Positions 1-7,381 of a stretch of 64,000 nt of DNA are shown here, one piece after another (position 1 is the stretch's first letter; the number at the start of each line of letters is the position of its first letter). The stretch covers positions 3,906,001-3,970,000 of the forward strand of contig NZ_PDJJ01000001.1 in NCBI RefSeq assembly GCF_002563715.1, read 5' to 3'. Below the pieces are notes generated by a model, which did no database searches, had not been told where the DNA came from, and saw only the letters and a program-made list of their open reading frames with translations. Position numbers and translations under genes: made by a program. This DNA is from Isoptericola jiangsuensis. GTDB lineage: Bacteria; Actinomycetota; Actinomycetes; Actinomycetales; Cellulomonadaceae.

Positions 1-802
1 GCGTGGTGGCGGTGGGCGACGCGGACGCCGAGGGCGCCGCCACGGGGTCGACGGTGACGGGCGCGGCCCCCGGGGCGAGGCTCATCGCCACGGCCGCCAC
101 GGCCACCAGCGCGGCCGCCGCACCCGCGACGACGCCCACGGGCCGACCCACCACCTGCTTGGCGGCACGCACGACGCCCTCCCACGCGCCGGCGAGCGCC
201 GCGCCGAGCGCCGCGAACCAGCCGGCGACACCCGTGGACCCGCTCGCGCCGAGCGCGCCGACCACGACGGGCACGGTGACACCGCTGCCGGCGAGCGGGG
301 CGAGCAGCAGCGGAGCGGCGTCGCGCAGCGCCCAGGACGCCTCCCGCACGTCCACGAAGGCCCGCATGCAGCCCGCGCAGCCGAACAGGTGGTCCTCGAG
401 GGCCGCGCGGCGGCCGCCGCCCAGGCGGTGGCCGACGTACGCGTGCAGGTCGCCGCGGGTCTCGACGCACAGCCGGGCGGGGACGCCGCGGGCGTGCGCG
501 GCGGACAGCGCGCGGGCGAGCTGCTCCTCCGCGCGGTGCAGGCGGCGGCGGGCGGCACGGACGTGCAGCCCGAGCGCCCCGGCGATGCCGTCGAGACCCC
601 GACCCAGCACGTGGCTGTCCCACAGCAGGCGCTGCTCCTGGTACGGCAGGGTGGCGAGCGCCGTGCGCAGCACGTCCGCGTCGGCGCTCCCGGCCTCGCC
701 CGGCCCCGCGTCGCCGGACTCCGCCGCGACGGCGCGCATCCGCGCGATGGCCGCGTCGACGGCGGCGCCGCCCGTCGGCGCCGCGTCCTCACCGGTGGTC
801 AT
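1..802 (-). CDS. Sigma-70 region 4 / zf-HC2 membrane protein, 3' end missing
   Basis: Minus-strand reading frame starting at ATG 802 (preceded by AGGGGG) and still open at the left window edge. Residues about 43-105 read as a sigma-70 region 4 helix-turn-helix (ALATLPYQEQRLLWDSH then an HTH around GLDGIAGALGLHVRAARRRL). It is followed by an anti-sigma-like zinc finger (HAYVGHRL ... HLFGCAGC, i.e. HxxxCxxC), a small-residue stretch, and one hydrophobic segment (GVVAGAAAALVAVAAVAMSL), then a Ser/Thr/Pro/Ala linker that runs off the edge. No region 2 is present, so it is unlikely to direct RNA polymerase as a normal sigma factor. Inference: a membrane-tethered regulator or degenerate sigma/anti-sigma fusion. 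The extracytoplasmic C-terminus is not visible. Confidence 0.8.
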   Translation of the reverse strand, partial: MTTGEDAAPTGGAAVDAAIARMRAVAAESGDAGPGEAGSADADVLRTALATLPYQEQRLLWDSHVLGRGLDGIAGALGLHVRAARRRLHRAEEQLARALSAAHARGVPARLCVETRGDLHAYVGHRLGGGRRAALEDHLFGCAGCMRAFVDVREASWALRDAAPLLLAPLAGSGVTVPVVVGALGASGSTGVAGWFAALGAALAGAWEGVVRAAKQVVGRPVGVVAGAAAALVAVAAVAMSLAPGAAPVTVDPVAAPSASASPTATT

Positions 803-895
803 GCTGCCCCCTGCCGATCGGTGCGATCCGGGGGAAGTCTGGCAGGTCCGCGGGCCGCCGTGGAAATCGCTGCCGCCCTGGTGGGCGCACCGCTG

Positions 896-932
896 CCCCG
901 GGTCGCCGTCGGGGGAGGTCGGCGACCCGGGG
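896..932 (-). terminator. Hairpin after ornithine cyclodeaminase gene
   Basis: Thirteen-bp perfect inverted repeat (CCCCGGGTCGCCG at 896-908 and its complement at 920-932) with an 11-nt loop, starting 9 bp beyond the stop codon of the cyclodeaminase gene on the minus strand. It has no clear U tract, as is common in GC-rich actinobacteria. Confidence 0.65.
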
Positions 933-940
933 CGGGCAGG

Positions 941-2011
941 TCAGGACACCGTCGGCGCGAGCGCGGGCACCGCGACGAGCGACCAGAGGTCCTTGGGGTC
1001 GGCGGGCTCGGCGACGAGGTCGACGCGCTGCAGGAGGTCCGCGGCCCACGGGTCGCGCCGGACGGCGTCGTGGACGTACCGCAGGGCGGACCAGTCCTCG
1101 ACGGCGAACCCGACGGAGTCGAACACGGTGACCTGGTCGGGGGACGTCCGGCCGGCGGCGTCGCCGACGAGGATCTCCCACAGCTCGGTCACCGGGAAGT
1201 CCGGGGCGAGCTGCTGGATCTCGCCCTCGATGCGGGTCTGCGGGGTGTACTCGACGACGACGGCGGTGCCGGGGGCGGTGAGGATCGCGGCGTCGAGCTC
1301 GGTCTTGCCGGGGCAGTCCCCGCCGATGGCGTTGACGTGCACGCCCGGCGCGGCGGCGGCCAGCATGTCGGCGGTGAGCACGGTGGCGTTGCGCTTGTCC
1401 GCGGTGCAGGTCGTCACGACGTCGGCGCCCGCGACGGCGTCGGCGGCGCTGGTGGCCTCGTGCACCTCGAACCCGAGGGCGCGGGCGTTGCGCAGGAACT
1501 TCTCCCGGGCGGCCGGGTCGACGTCCCACGCCCGCAGGTGCGTGACGCCCAGCGCGGCCCGCATGCCGAGCGCCTGGAACTCCGCCTGCGAGCCGGTGCC
1601 GACGAGCGCGAGGGTGCGCGCGTCGGGCCGAGCGAGCGCACGGGCGGCGAGGCCCGACGTCGCGGCGGTCCGCAGCGCGGTGAGCAGCGTCATCTCGGCC
1701 AGGAACGTCGGGTAGCCGTTGTGGACGTCCGCGAGGACGCCGAACGCGGTGACGGTCTGGAAGCCGCGTGCCGGGTTCGTCGGGTGCCCGTTGACGTACT
1801 TGAAGCCGTACGTGGCGCCGTCGGAGGCGGGCATGAGCTCGATGACGCCGTCGCGCGAGTGGGAGGCGACGCGCTCGCGCTTGTCGAGGTCGGGCCAGCG
1901 GCGGAAGTCGACGGCGAGGGCGTCGATCAGCTCGCCGATGATGCGCTCGGCGCCGCGGGCGTGGATCCAGCGGGCGGCGGCGGCGACGTCGAGGAGGTCG
2001 ACGGTGGTCAT
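941..2011 (-). CDS. Ornithine cyclodeaminase (mu-crystallin family)
   Basis: 356-residue protein of the ornithine cyclodeaminase/mu-crystallin family, expected to convert L-ornithine to L-proline and ammonia with bound NAD. The Rossmann motif GTGSQAEFQALG (about residue 135) and the catalytic-loop segment NAIGGDCPGKTELD, whose Asp is the family's catalytic acid position, are both present; length is normal. I chose ATG 2011 (MTTVDLLD) because it overlaps the stop of the upstream amidinohydrolase gene by 4 nt (ATGA), which implies translational coupling; a longer frame to 2068 reads only Arg/Gly-rich shadow sequence. With its partner it would make a two-step arginine-to-proline route. Substrate (ornithine versus another amino acid) is inferred from family and neighbour. 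Confidence 0.9.
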   Translation of the reverse strand: MTTVDLLDVAAAARWIHARGAERIIGELIDALAVDFRRWPDLDKRERVASHSRDGVIELMPASDGATYGFKYVNGHPTNPARGFQTVTAFGVLADVHNGYPTFLAEMTLLTALRTAATSGLAARALARPDARTLALVGTGSQAEFQALGMRAALGVTHLRAWDVDPAAREKFLRNARALGFEVHEATSAADAVAGADVVTTCTADKRNATVLTADMLAAAAPGVHVNAIGGDCPGKTELDAAILTAPGTAVVVEYTPQTRIEGEIQQLAPDFPVTELWEILVGDAAGRTSPDQVTVFDSVGFAVEDWSALRYVHDAVRRDPWAADLLQRVDLVAEPADPKDLWSLVAVPALAPTVS

Positions 2012-2949
2012 GCGGTCACCTCCACCGTGGGTGCCGAGGCGGCGGGGCGCAGCTCGAGCGTGCAGCACTTGACCGAGCCGCCCCCCTTGAACAGCTCGGA
2101 CAGGTCGATGCCGACGGGCTCGTACCCGCGCTCGCGCAGGGCCGCGTGCATGCCGGTGGCGCGCTCGGTGAGGAACACGTGGCGGCCGTCGCTGACGGCG
2201 TTGAGGCCCAGCACGGCGGCGTCGCCCTCCGTGGCCTCGATGGCGTCCGGGTAGCGCTCGCGCAGCACGGCGAGCGACTCCGGGGTGAACGCGCCGGGGA
2301 AGTACGCGACCTCGGGCCGGACGCCGTCGGCGGCGGTGGTGAGCACGGCCAGCGCCGTGTCGAGATGGTAGAAGCGGGGGTCGACGAGCTCGAGCGTGAC
2401 CACGTCGACGTCGAGCAGGGCCGCGACCTCGGCGTGCGCCTCACGGGTGGTGCGGAACCCGGTGCCGGCGAGCATCACCTCGCCGTCCCACAGCAGGTCG
2501 CCCTCGCCCTCGTTGCGCTCGGCCGCCTGGCCCAGGCTGACGACGCCGTGCTGCGCGCCGGACGTGCGCAGCCACGCCTCGTAGGCGGCGCCCTCGGGCT
2601 GCCGCTCCGGGAACGTGAACCGCGCGGCCAGGGCCCTGCCGCCCACGACGACCCCGCCGTTGGCCGCGTAGACCATGTCCGGCAGGCCGGGCTCGGGACG
2701 GATGACGTCGACGGTGTGCCCGCGCGCCTCGTACGCGGCCTTGAGCGCCTGCCACTGCACGACGGCGAGGCCCGCGTCCACCGGCACGCTGACGTCCATC
2801 CAGGGGTTGATCGCGTAGACGACGTCGAAGTGGACGGGCGGGCACATGAGGTAGTGGCGCGGGGTCGCGGTGCGCTCGGTCGAGACGCGCGCGGGGTCCG
2901 TCCCGAGGACGGTGCCGGCGTCGGCGAGCGGTGTGGTGATCAGCGTCAT
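2008..2949 (-). CDS. Arginine dihydrolase / dimethylargininase family protein
   Basis: 313-residue amidinotransferase-fold (pentein) protein. Visible catalytic elements are INPWM (Asn48), MVYAANGG (Asn97), EGEGD (Asp151), FYHLDTAL (His195) and GGGSVKCC (Cys295/296). Database annotation would usually say dimethylarginine dimethylaminohydrolase. However, the two Asn positions resemble the pattern described for cyanobacterial arginine dihydrolase ArgZ/AgrE (from memory Asn22, Asn71, His168 and a late Cys), which yields ornithine instead of citrulline. The downstream, overlapping ornithine cyclodeaminase gene fits an ornithine product; AgrE is a natural fusion of these two activities. I therefore favour arginine dihydrolase, with DDAH or agmatine-type hydrolysis as alternatives. 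A -10-like TAGCCT sits 6 nt before the ATG, so the transcript is probably leaderless. Confidence 0.8.
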   Translation of the reverse strand: MTLITTPLADAGTVLGTDPARVSTERTATPRHYLMCPPVHFDVVYAINPWMDVSVPVDAGLAVVQWQALKAAYEARGHTVDVIRPEPGLPDMVYAANGGVVVGGRALAARFTFPERQPEGAAYEAWLRTSGAQHGVVSLGQAAERNEGEGDLLWDGEVMLAGTGFRTTREAHAEVAALLDVDVVTLELVDPRFYHLDTALAVLTTAADGVRPEVAYFPGAFTPESLAVLRERYPDAIEATEGDAAVLGLNAVSDGRHVFLTERATGMHAALRERGYEPVGIDLSELFKGGGSVKCCTLELRPAASAPTVEVTA

Positions 2950-2955
2950 AGCGGG

Positions 2956-2961
2956 AGGCTA
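2956..2961 (-). promoter_or_regulatory. Leaderless -10 box for arginine module
   Basis: On the minus strand TAGCCT is followed by 6 nt (CCCGCT) and then the ATG at 2949. There is no purine-rich ribosome binding site between them. This is the TANNNT spacing expected when transcription begins at the start codon. Confidence 0.5.
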
Positions 2962-2990
2962 GGGGCGGTAGCGTTGCCCGCAAGGTGCCG

Positions 2991-3028
2991 GAACGTGCGC
3001 GTTCTGACGCCGTGACGCAAGATTCTTG
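2991..3028. promoter_or_regulatory. Two palindromes in divergent Lrp/arginine promoter
   Basis: The 116-bp divergent gap holds GAACG-tgcg-CGTTC (2991-3004) and CAAGA-t-TCTTG (3018-3028). Lrp/AsnC regulators usually bind short, AT-containing, partly palindromic sites in exactly this kind of position, so both are candidate operators for the adjacent regulator. Binding is inferred from position only. Confidence 0.4.
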
Positions 3029-3065
3029 ATGTCCCGCACAACGAATCGCCGCCCGGAGGTGACCC

Positions 3066-3533
3066 GTGGACGAGACCAACCGTCGCATCGTCGCGCAGCT
3101 GCTGCGCGACGGGCGCGCCTCCTACGCCGACGTCGGGGAAGCCGTCGGGCTGTCCGCGCCCGCCGTGAAGCGCCGCGTCGACCGCATGCTCGCCCGCGGC
3201 GAGATCTCCGGCTTCACCGTCCAGGTCTCCCCCGAGCAGCTCGGGTGGAAGATCGTCGCCTACGTCGAGATCTTCTGCCGCGGCAACATCTCCCCCGCCG
3301 CGCTCGAACGCGACTTCGGCCCCATCCCCGAGGTCGTCCGCGTCGACACCGTCACCGGCGAGGCCGACGCGCTCGTGCAGATCATGGCCGACTCCATGGC
3401 CGACGTGGAACGCATCGTCGAGACGTTCCGCGTCTCCGCCCGCGTCGACAAGACCCGCACCGCGATCGTCATGTCCCGCGTCATCGACCGCCCCGTCCGC
3501 GCGGGCACCGGGCCCGCGCCCGCCGAGGGCTGA
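3066..3533 (+). CDS. Lrp/AsnC family transcriptional regulator
   Basis: 155-residue regulator. Residues 1-60 form the AsnC winged HTH (NRRIVAQLLRDGRASYADVGEAVGLSAPAVKRRVDRM), and residues 65-145 the RAM/AsnC effector domain. GTG 3066 is preceded by GGAGGTG at good spacing. It is divergent from the amidinohydrolase/cyclodeaminase operon, an arrangement typical for local amino-acid-responsive control. I infer that it senses arginine, ornithine or a related amino acid and controls that operon and itself; this is not shown by sequence. Confidence 0.9.
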   Translation: MDETNRRIVAQLLRDGRASYADVGEAVGLSAPAVKRRVDRMLARGEISGFTVQVSPEQLGWKIVAYVEIFCRGNISPAALERDFGPIPEVVRVDTVTGEADALVQIMADSMADVERIVETFRVSARVDKTRTAIVMSRVIDRPVRAGTGPAPAEG

Positions 3534-3611
3534 CGTGCGCCCCGCCCTGCCGCAGGGGGGACGACGACGACGCCGCGCGTCAGGCTCCACGGCTCGGCGC
3601 CGTGCCGCGCG

Positions 3612-4574
3612 GTGACAGACCGCTCCGTGGCGGTCCGCGTGGCTGCGCTCTGCGCGGCGGGGCTCGTGCTCGCCGCCTGTACGCCACCCGCGTCCACCCC
3701 GACGCCGACGCTGCCGGCCGACGTCGCCGCCGCCCTGACCGCCGAGCTGCGTCAGGACCGCACCCAGTACGCCGACCGCACCGGCGCGCTGCGCGTCGTC
3801 AACGGCTCCGACCACGACCTCGTGCTGCTCGGGGGCACCGTCACCGCGCCGGGCTTCTCGCCCACCACCCCCGACGGCGTCACCGACCGGCCCCTGCCCG
3901 CCGGGTCCGGCCGTGACGTCCGGCTCCGGCTCGGGGACGTCGACTGCGCCACCGCACCCGACGAGGCCGCCGTGCACGCCGTCGTCCGGGTCGCCCTCCC
4001 GCCCGACGGGGAGACCGGGACCGAGGCCGCCGGCCGAGCCGCGGACGCCCACGTCGCCGGGACGGGCGCGACCGCGCCCACGGCGGGAGTCGAGGTCGAG
4101 GTGCCCGTCGTCGACCCGCTGGGCCGGCTCGCCGCCGTGCACGCCGAGGTGTGCGCCGAACGGCTCGTCGCCACCGGGGCGCGCCTGGAGGTGACCGACG
4201 TCGTCGCGGCCGAGGTCGAGGGCCGCGACGGCGGACCCGCCCCGGGCCTGCGGCTGACGGTCGCCGTGACGCCCGTGGACGGCGGTCCCGCCGTCAGGGT
4301 CGACGAGGTCACCGGCACCACCCTCCTCTCCCCCGCGGGCGGAGCGACCACCTGGACGGGCGACGCCGTCGAGCCGACCGACGACGTCGTCGTCCTCGAC
4401 GCGCTGCCCGCCCGCTGCGACCCGCACGCCGTCGGCGAGGACAAGCGCGGCACGTTCCTGCCCGTCGTCGCCTCCGTGGACGGTGTCCAGCAGGCCGTGA
4501 CCTACCTCCCGATGACGGACGCCCAGCGGGCCGCCGTGTACACCGCAATCCACGACGCCTGCGGCTGGGACTGA
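3612..4574 (+). CDS. Putative lipoprotein, function unknown
   Basis: 320-residue exported protein starting at GTG 3612. The N-terminus has a positively charged start, a hydrophobic core and a lipobox ending LVLAAC (Cys about 23), so it should be lipidated and anchored to the outer face of the membrane. The mature part is rich in beta-type sequence (RVVNGSDHDLVLLGGTV, FLPVVASVDGVQQAVTYLPM) with several scattered Cys. I recognise no catalytic motif or named domain. It lies 78 bp after the Lrp gene and ends at a very large hairpin. A role in ligand binding or envelope function is a guess. Confidence 0.75.
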   Translation: MTDRSVAVRVAALCAAGLVLAACTPPASTPTPTLPADVAAALTAELRQDRTQYADRTGALRVVNGSDHDLVLLGGTVTAPGFSPTTPDGVTDRPLPAGSGRDVRLRLGDVDCATAPDEAAVHAVVRVALPPDGETGTEAAGRAADAHVAGTGATAPTAGVEVEVPVVDPLGRLAAVHAEVCAERLVATGARLEVTDVVAAEVEGRDGGPAPGLRLTVAVTPVDGGPAVRVDEVTGTTLLSPAGGATTWTGDAVEPTDDVVVLDALPARCDPHAVGEDKRGTFLPVVASVDGVQQAVTYLPMTDAQRAAVYTAIHDACGWD

Positions 4575-4581
4575 CCCTCTT

Positions 4582-4653
4582 CACGCAACGAGCGCGCTGA
4601 CTCGGTACCTCAAGCAAGAGTTTGAGGTACCGAGTCAGCGCGCTCGTCGCGTG
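4582..4653. terminator. Very long hairpin with embedded CGAGTCAGCGC motif
   Basis: Between convergent genes. Arms 4582-4613 and 4622-4653 are 32 nt each and complementary except for one mismatched pair (4587/4648); the loop is 8 nt. Each arm contains the 11-bp GCGCTGACTCG/CGAGTCAGCGC motif that forms the 20-bp-phased arrays elsewhere in the window, joined to GGTACCTCAA. Position suggests a bidirectional terminator, but the stem is far longer than needed for one. Confidence 0.6.
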
Positions 4654-4722
4654 AGGAGGGGGGACGGCGACGGCCCGGCCGGACGCCGTGGAGGCATCGG
4701 ACCGGGCCGTCGAACCCGCCGG

Positions 4723-7065
4723 TCAGCGCGCGCGCCGCGCCAGCAGGGTGATCGCCGCGACCGCCCCGAGCAGGCCGAGGATCAGCAGGACGCTGCCGAG
4801 CAGCGACGCGGGACCGGCCGGGCTGTTCGTCACCTCGGTCCGCATCGTGCCGGTGCCGTCCGCGAGCTGCGTCGTGCCGGCCGCGAGCTCCGCCGCACCG
4901 TCGGACAGCACCGTGGTGCCGTCGGACAGCTCGCCCGCGCCAGTGGACAGGCGCCCGGCGCCGTCCGCCAGGTCACCCGCCCCGGCAGCCAGGTCGCCGG
5001 CCCCGGCGTCGAGGTCCTGGGCGCCGAGGTGGATCTTGCGGATGCCGACCGCCGCGTCGTCCGCGCCGTCCGCGAGCCGGCCGAGGCCGGCCTCGAGCTC
5101 CCCGGCACCGGCCTCCGCCTCACCGAGCTTGCCGGCGAGGCGGCTCGCCCCGGCGGAGAGCTGCGACGCGCCGTCGGACAGCTCCGGCAGCCCGGACGCG
5201 AGCCGGTCGGCGCCGTCCGCGGCCCGCACGGTGCCCGCCGCGACCTGGATCGCGCCGTCCGCCAGCGTCGGCAGCTTGCCCGCCAGCTCCGACGCGCCGT
5301 CGGAGGCCCGCACCGTGCCCGCCGCGACCTGGTCGGCACCGTCCACGAGGGTCGGCAGGCCGTCGGCGAGCCGCGTCGCACCGTCGGAGGCGCGGACCGT
5401 GCCCGCGGCCACCTGGTCGGCACCGTCCACGAGGGTCGGCAGCCTGCCCGCCAGGTCGGACGCGCCGCCCGCCACCTGCCGGGCACCGGCGTCGAGGTCC
5501 GACGTGCCCTGGGCGAGCGCCGCCGCGCCGTCCCGCGCCGACCACGCTCCGGCCTGGAGCTGGGTGCCGCCCGCGAGCAGCGCACCGACGCCGTCGCGGA
5601 CCTGGGCGGCCCCGGCACGGAGGTTCTCGGCACCGGCGTCCAGGCGGCCGGCCGCGTCGACGACCTGTCCGGTGCCGTTCGCCACGCCCTTCGCCCCGTC
5701 GGCGACGGCGCCCGCCCCGGCCTTCAGGTTCTTCGACCCGGCCACGAGCCCGGCGTCGCCCTCGAACCCGTCGGCGAGCTGCCGGGCACCCTGCCGGGCG
5801 GACTCGGTGCCGCGCGCGACGTCGGCCGCCCCGGCCGACAGCCCCTGCGCCTGGGCGGTGAGCTGCTGCAGCGCCTCGGCGAGCTGCGGGTCGTCGGTGG
5901 ACGCCGCGAGGTCGGCGAGCGCGCCCGCCAGGCCCGAACTCCCGGCCGCCACCGCGTCGGCGCCGCCGTCGACGGACCCGAGACCGTCGGCGAGCGAGCG
6001 GCTCGCGCCCGCCGCCTGGGAGATGCCCTGGGCCAGCGCCCCGGCGCCGTCGCGGACGCCGACCGCACCGGCCGCGGTGCGGTCCGCACCGTCGTCCAGC
6101 GTCGTCGCCGCGTCCACGAGCGACGAGGTGCCCTGCTCGAGCGTCTCCGCACCGCCGGCTACCTGCTGCGTGCCGTCGACCAGCGCGCCGCCCTTCGTCA
6201 CGAGCTGGTCGATCCCGGCCGAGAGCTGCCCGACGCCGGTGGACAGCCCGGAGGCTCCGGCGGCGACCTCGCTCGACCCCGCGGCGAGAGAACCGGCCCC
6301 GGCGGCGATCCTGCTCGCACCGTCCGAGGCCGCGGACGCGCCGTCGGCGACCTGGCTCGCGCCGTCGACGAGCTCGGGGAGCTTGCCCGCCAGCTCGGTG
6401 GCGCCCGACGCCACCTGCTTCGTCCCGTCGTGGACACGGAAGGCGCCGTCGACGAGGTCCGGGAGCTTGCCCGCGAGCTCGGAGGCGCCGTCGGTGGCCT
6501 TCTCGGCGCCGGCGGCGACCTTGTCCGCGCCGTCGACGAGGTCGGGGAGCTTGCCCGCGAGCTCGGAGGCACCGGCGGCGGCGGTGGCGCTGCCGTCGGC
6601 GAGGCGGGTGGCGCCCGCACTGAGCTCGACGCCGCCCGCGTGCAGCAGGACGGTGCCGTCGTGGAGCGACGTCATGCCGTCGCGGGCCTCGACGGTGCCG
6701 GGCTGGAGCCGGTTCACGAGCCCGTCCTGGAGCTCGCCGGTGCCGTCGGCGAGGCGGTCGGTGCCGTCGGTGAGGTCACCGGTGCCCGCCAGCAGGCGGG
6801 TGGTGCCGTCGGCGAGCTCGCCCGCGCCGTCGGCGAGGGTGGTGGCGCCGTCGGAGAGCTGGACGCTGCCGTCCGCGAGGCGGGTCGCGCCGTCCTGCAC
6901 CTCCCCCGCGCCGGCGTCGAGGCGGGTCGCACCGTCGGCGACGCTGCTGTTGAGCAGCACGAGCACGACGAGGGCGACGAGGGCCGCGAGCGCGAGCGCC
7001 GCGACGGCGAAGGCCGTGGTGATGGTCGGGCCGCGCGATCCGCGCACTGTTCTGGTCGAGGTCAT
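4723..7065 (-). CDS. Membrane-anchored xxxLxxG heptad-repeat protein
   Basis: 780-residue protein with a transmembrane segment near the N-terminus (AFAVAALALAALVALVVLVLL) and a second at the C-terminus (LLGSVLLILGLLGAVAAITLL), separated by about 700 residues of short repeats of the type L-(A/S/T)-D-G-(A/T)-x-x. This is the pattern of the YhgE/Pip family heptad repeats, which form long helical or coiled stalks outside the membrane. Some units are nearly identical at the protein level, for example LPTLVDGADQVAAGTVRASD occurring twice in tandem (roughly 5310-5460), so unequal recombination may change length. Relatives take part in type VII secretion or act as phage receptors in Gram-positives; no secretion genes are adjacent. 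Twin operator-like palindromes lie upstream. Confidence 0.85.
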   Translation of the reverse strand: MTSTRTVRGSRGPTITTAFAVAALALAALVALVVLVLLNSSVADGATRLDAGAGEVQDGATRLADGSVQLSDGATTLADGAGELADGTTRLLAGTGDLTDGTDRLADGTGELQDGLVNRLQPGTVEARDGMTSLHDGTVLLHAGGVELSAGATRLADGSATAAAGASELAGKLPDLVDGADKVAAGAEKATDGASELAGKLPDLVDGAFRVHDGTKQVASGATELAGKLPELVDGASQVADGASAASDGASRIAAGAGSLAAGSSEVAAGASGLSTGVGQLSAGIDQLVTKGGALVDGTQQVAGGAETLEQGTSSLVDAATTLDDGADRTAAGAVGVRDGAGALAQGISQAAGASRSLADGLGSVDGGADAVAAGSSGLAGALADLAASTDDPQLAEALQQLTAQAQGLSAGAADVARGTESARQGARQLADGFEGDAGLVAGSKNLKAGAGAVADGAKGVANGTGQVVDAAGRLDAGAENLRAGAAQVRDGVGALLAGGTQLQAGAWSARDGAAALAQGTSDLDAGARQVAGGASDLAGRLPTLVDGADQVAAGTVRASDGATRLADGLPTLVDGADQVAAGTVRASDGASELAGKLPTLADGAIQVAAGTVRAADGADRLASGLPELSDGASQLSAGASRLAGKLGEAEAGAGELEAGLGRLADGADDAAVGIRKIHLGAQDLDAGAGDLAAGAGDLADGAGRLSTGAGELSDGTTVLSDGAAELAAGTTQLADGTGTMRTEVTNSPAGPASLLGSVLLILGLLGAVAAITLLARRAR

Positions 7066-7164
7066 GGAGCGTCACTCCCACCCGCGTCGCCGGTGACGCG
7101 GAACGGTCCGGCACGGCACGTCGGCCGTGGCCCGTCGTCTTTGGCGGGTCACAGGGAGTATTAC

Positions 7165-7205
7165 TGATGCAGCCTCAATAGTGAATAGCTGAGGCCGCCT
7201 CAATA
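7165..7205. promoter_or_regulatory. Twin palindromic operator candidates
   Basis: TGAGGC-c-GCCTCA (7190-7202) is a perfect 13-bp palindrome. TGATGC-a-GCCTCA (7165-7177) is a one-mismatch copy. Both are followed by ATA, and their centres are 25 bp apart. They lie about 100-137 bp upstream of the heptad-repeat gene, in a locally AT-richer stretch. The form resembles TetR-family operators; no TetR gene is adjacent. Confidence 0.5.
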
Positions 7206-7250
7206 CGTCACGAGGTGGTCACGGACCGCAGCCCTACCGCTGCAGACGCA

Positions 7251-7311
7251 GACGAGCGTGCCGACCGTCCCGTCATCCGTCGTCGATGAGGGGACGGCCG
7301 GCACGCTCGTC
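7251..7311. terminator. Long imperfect hairpin
   Basis: GACGAGCGTGCCG at 7251-7263 pairs with CGGCACGCTCGTC ending at about 7311, and an inner CCGTCCC/GGGACGG pairing shortens the loop. It lies between the upstream region of the heptad-repeat gene and the nucleotidase terminator. It may be a second transcription stop or a structured spacer. Confidence 0.4.
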
Positions 7312-7334
7312 GGCAGGACGGACCGCGAGGGCCC

Positions 7335-7379
7335 GGCGGGGGGCGGCCCGGGACGTCAGACCCCGGGCCGCCCCCCGGC
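7335..7379 (-). terminator. Terminator of the nucleotidase gene
   Basis: Eighteen-nt arms (7335-7352 and 7362-7379) with a single mismatch and a 9-nt loop, starting 2 bp beyond the nucleotidase stop codon. The very GC-rich stem lacks a strong U tract, as usual for this type of genome. Confidence 0.75.
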
Positions 7380-7381
7380 GA

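Noticed and set aside
4651-7167. 838-codon plus-strand frame opposite the heptad-repeat gene
   Set aside because: Periodic Arg/Gly/Val sequence is a shadow of the repeat DNA on the other strand; no start signal.
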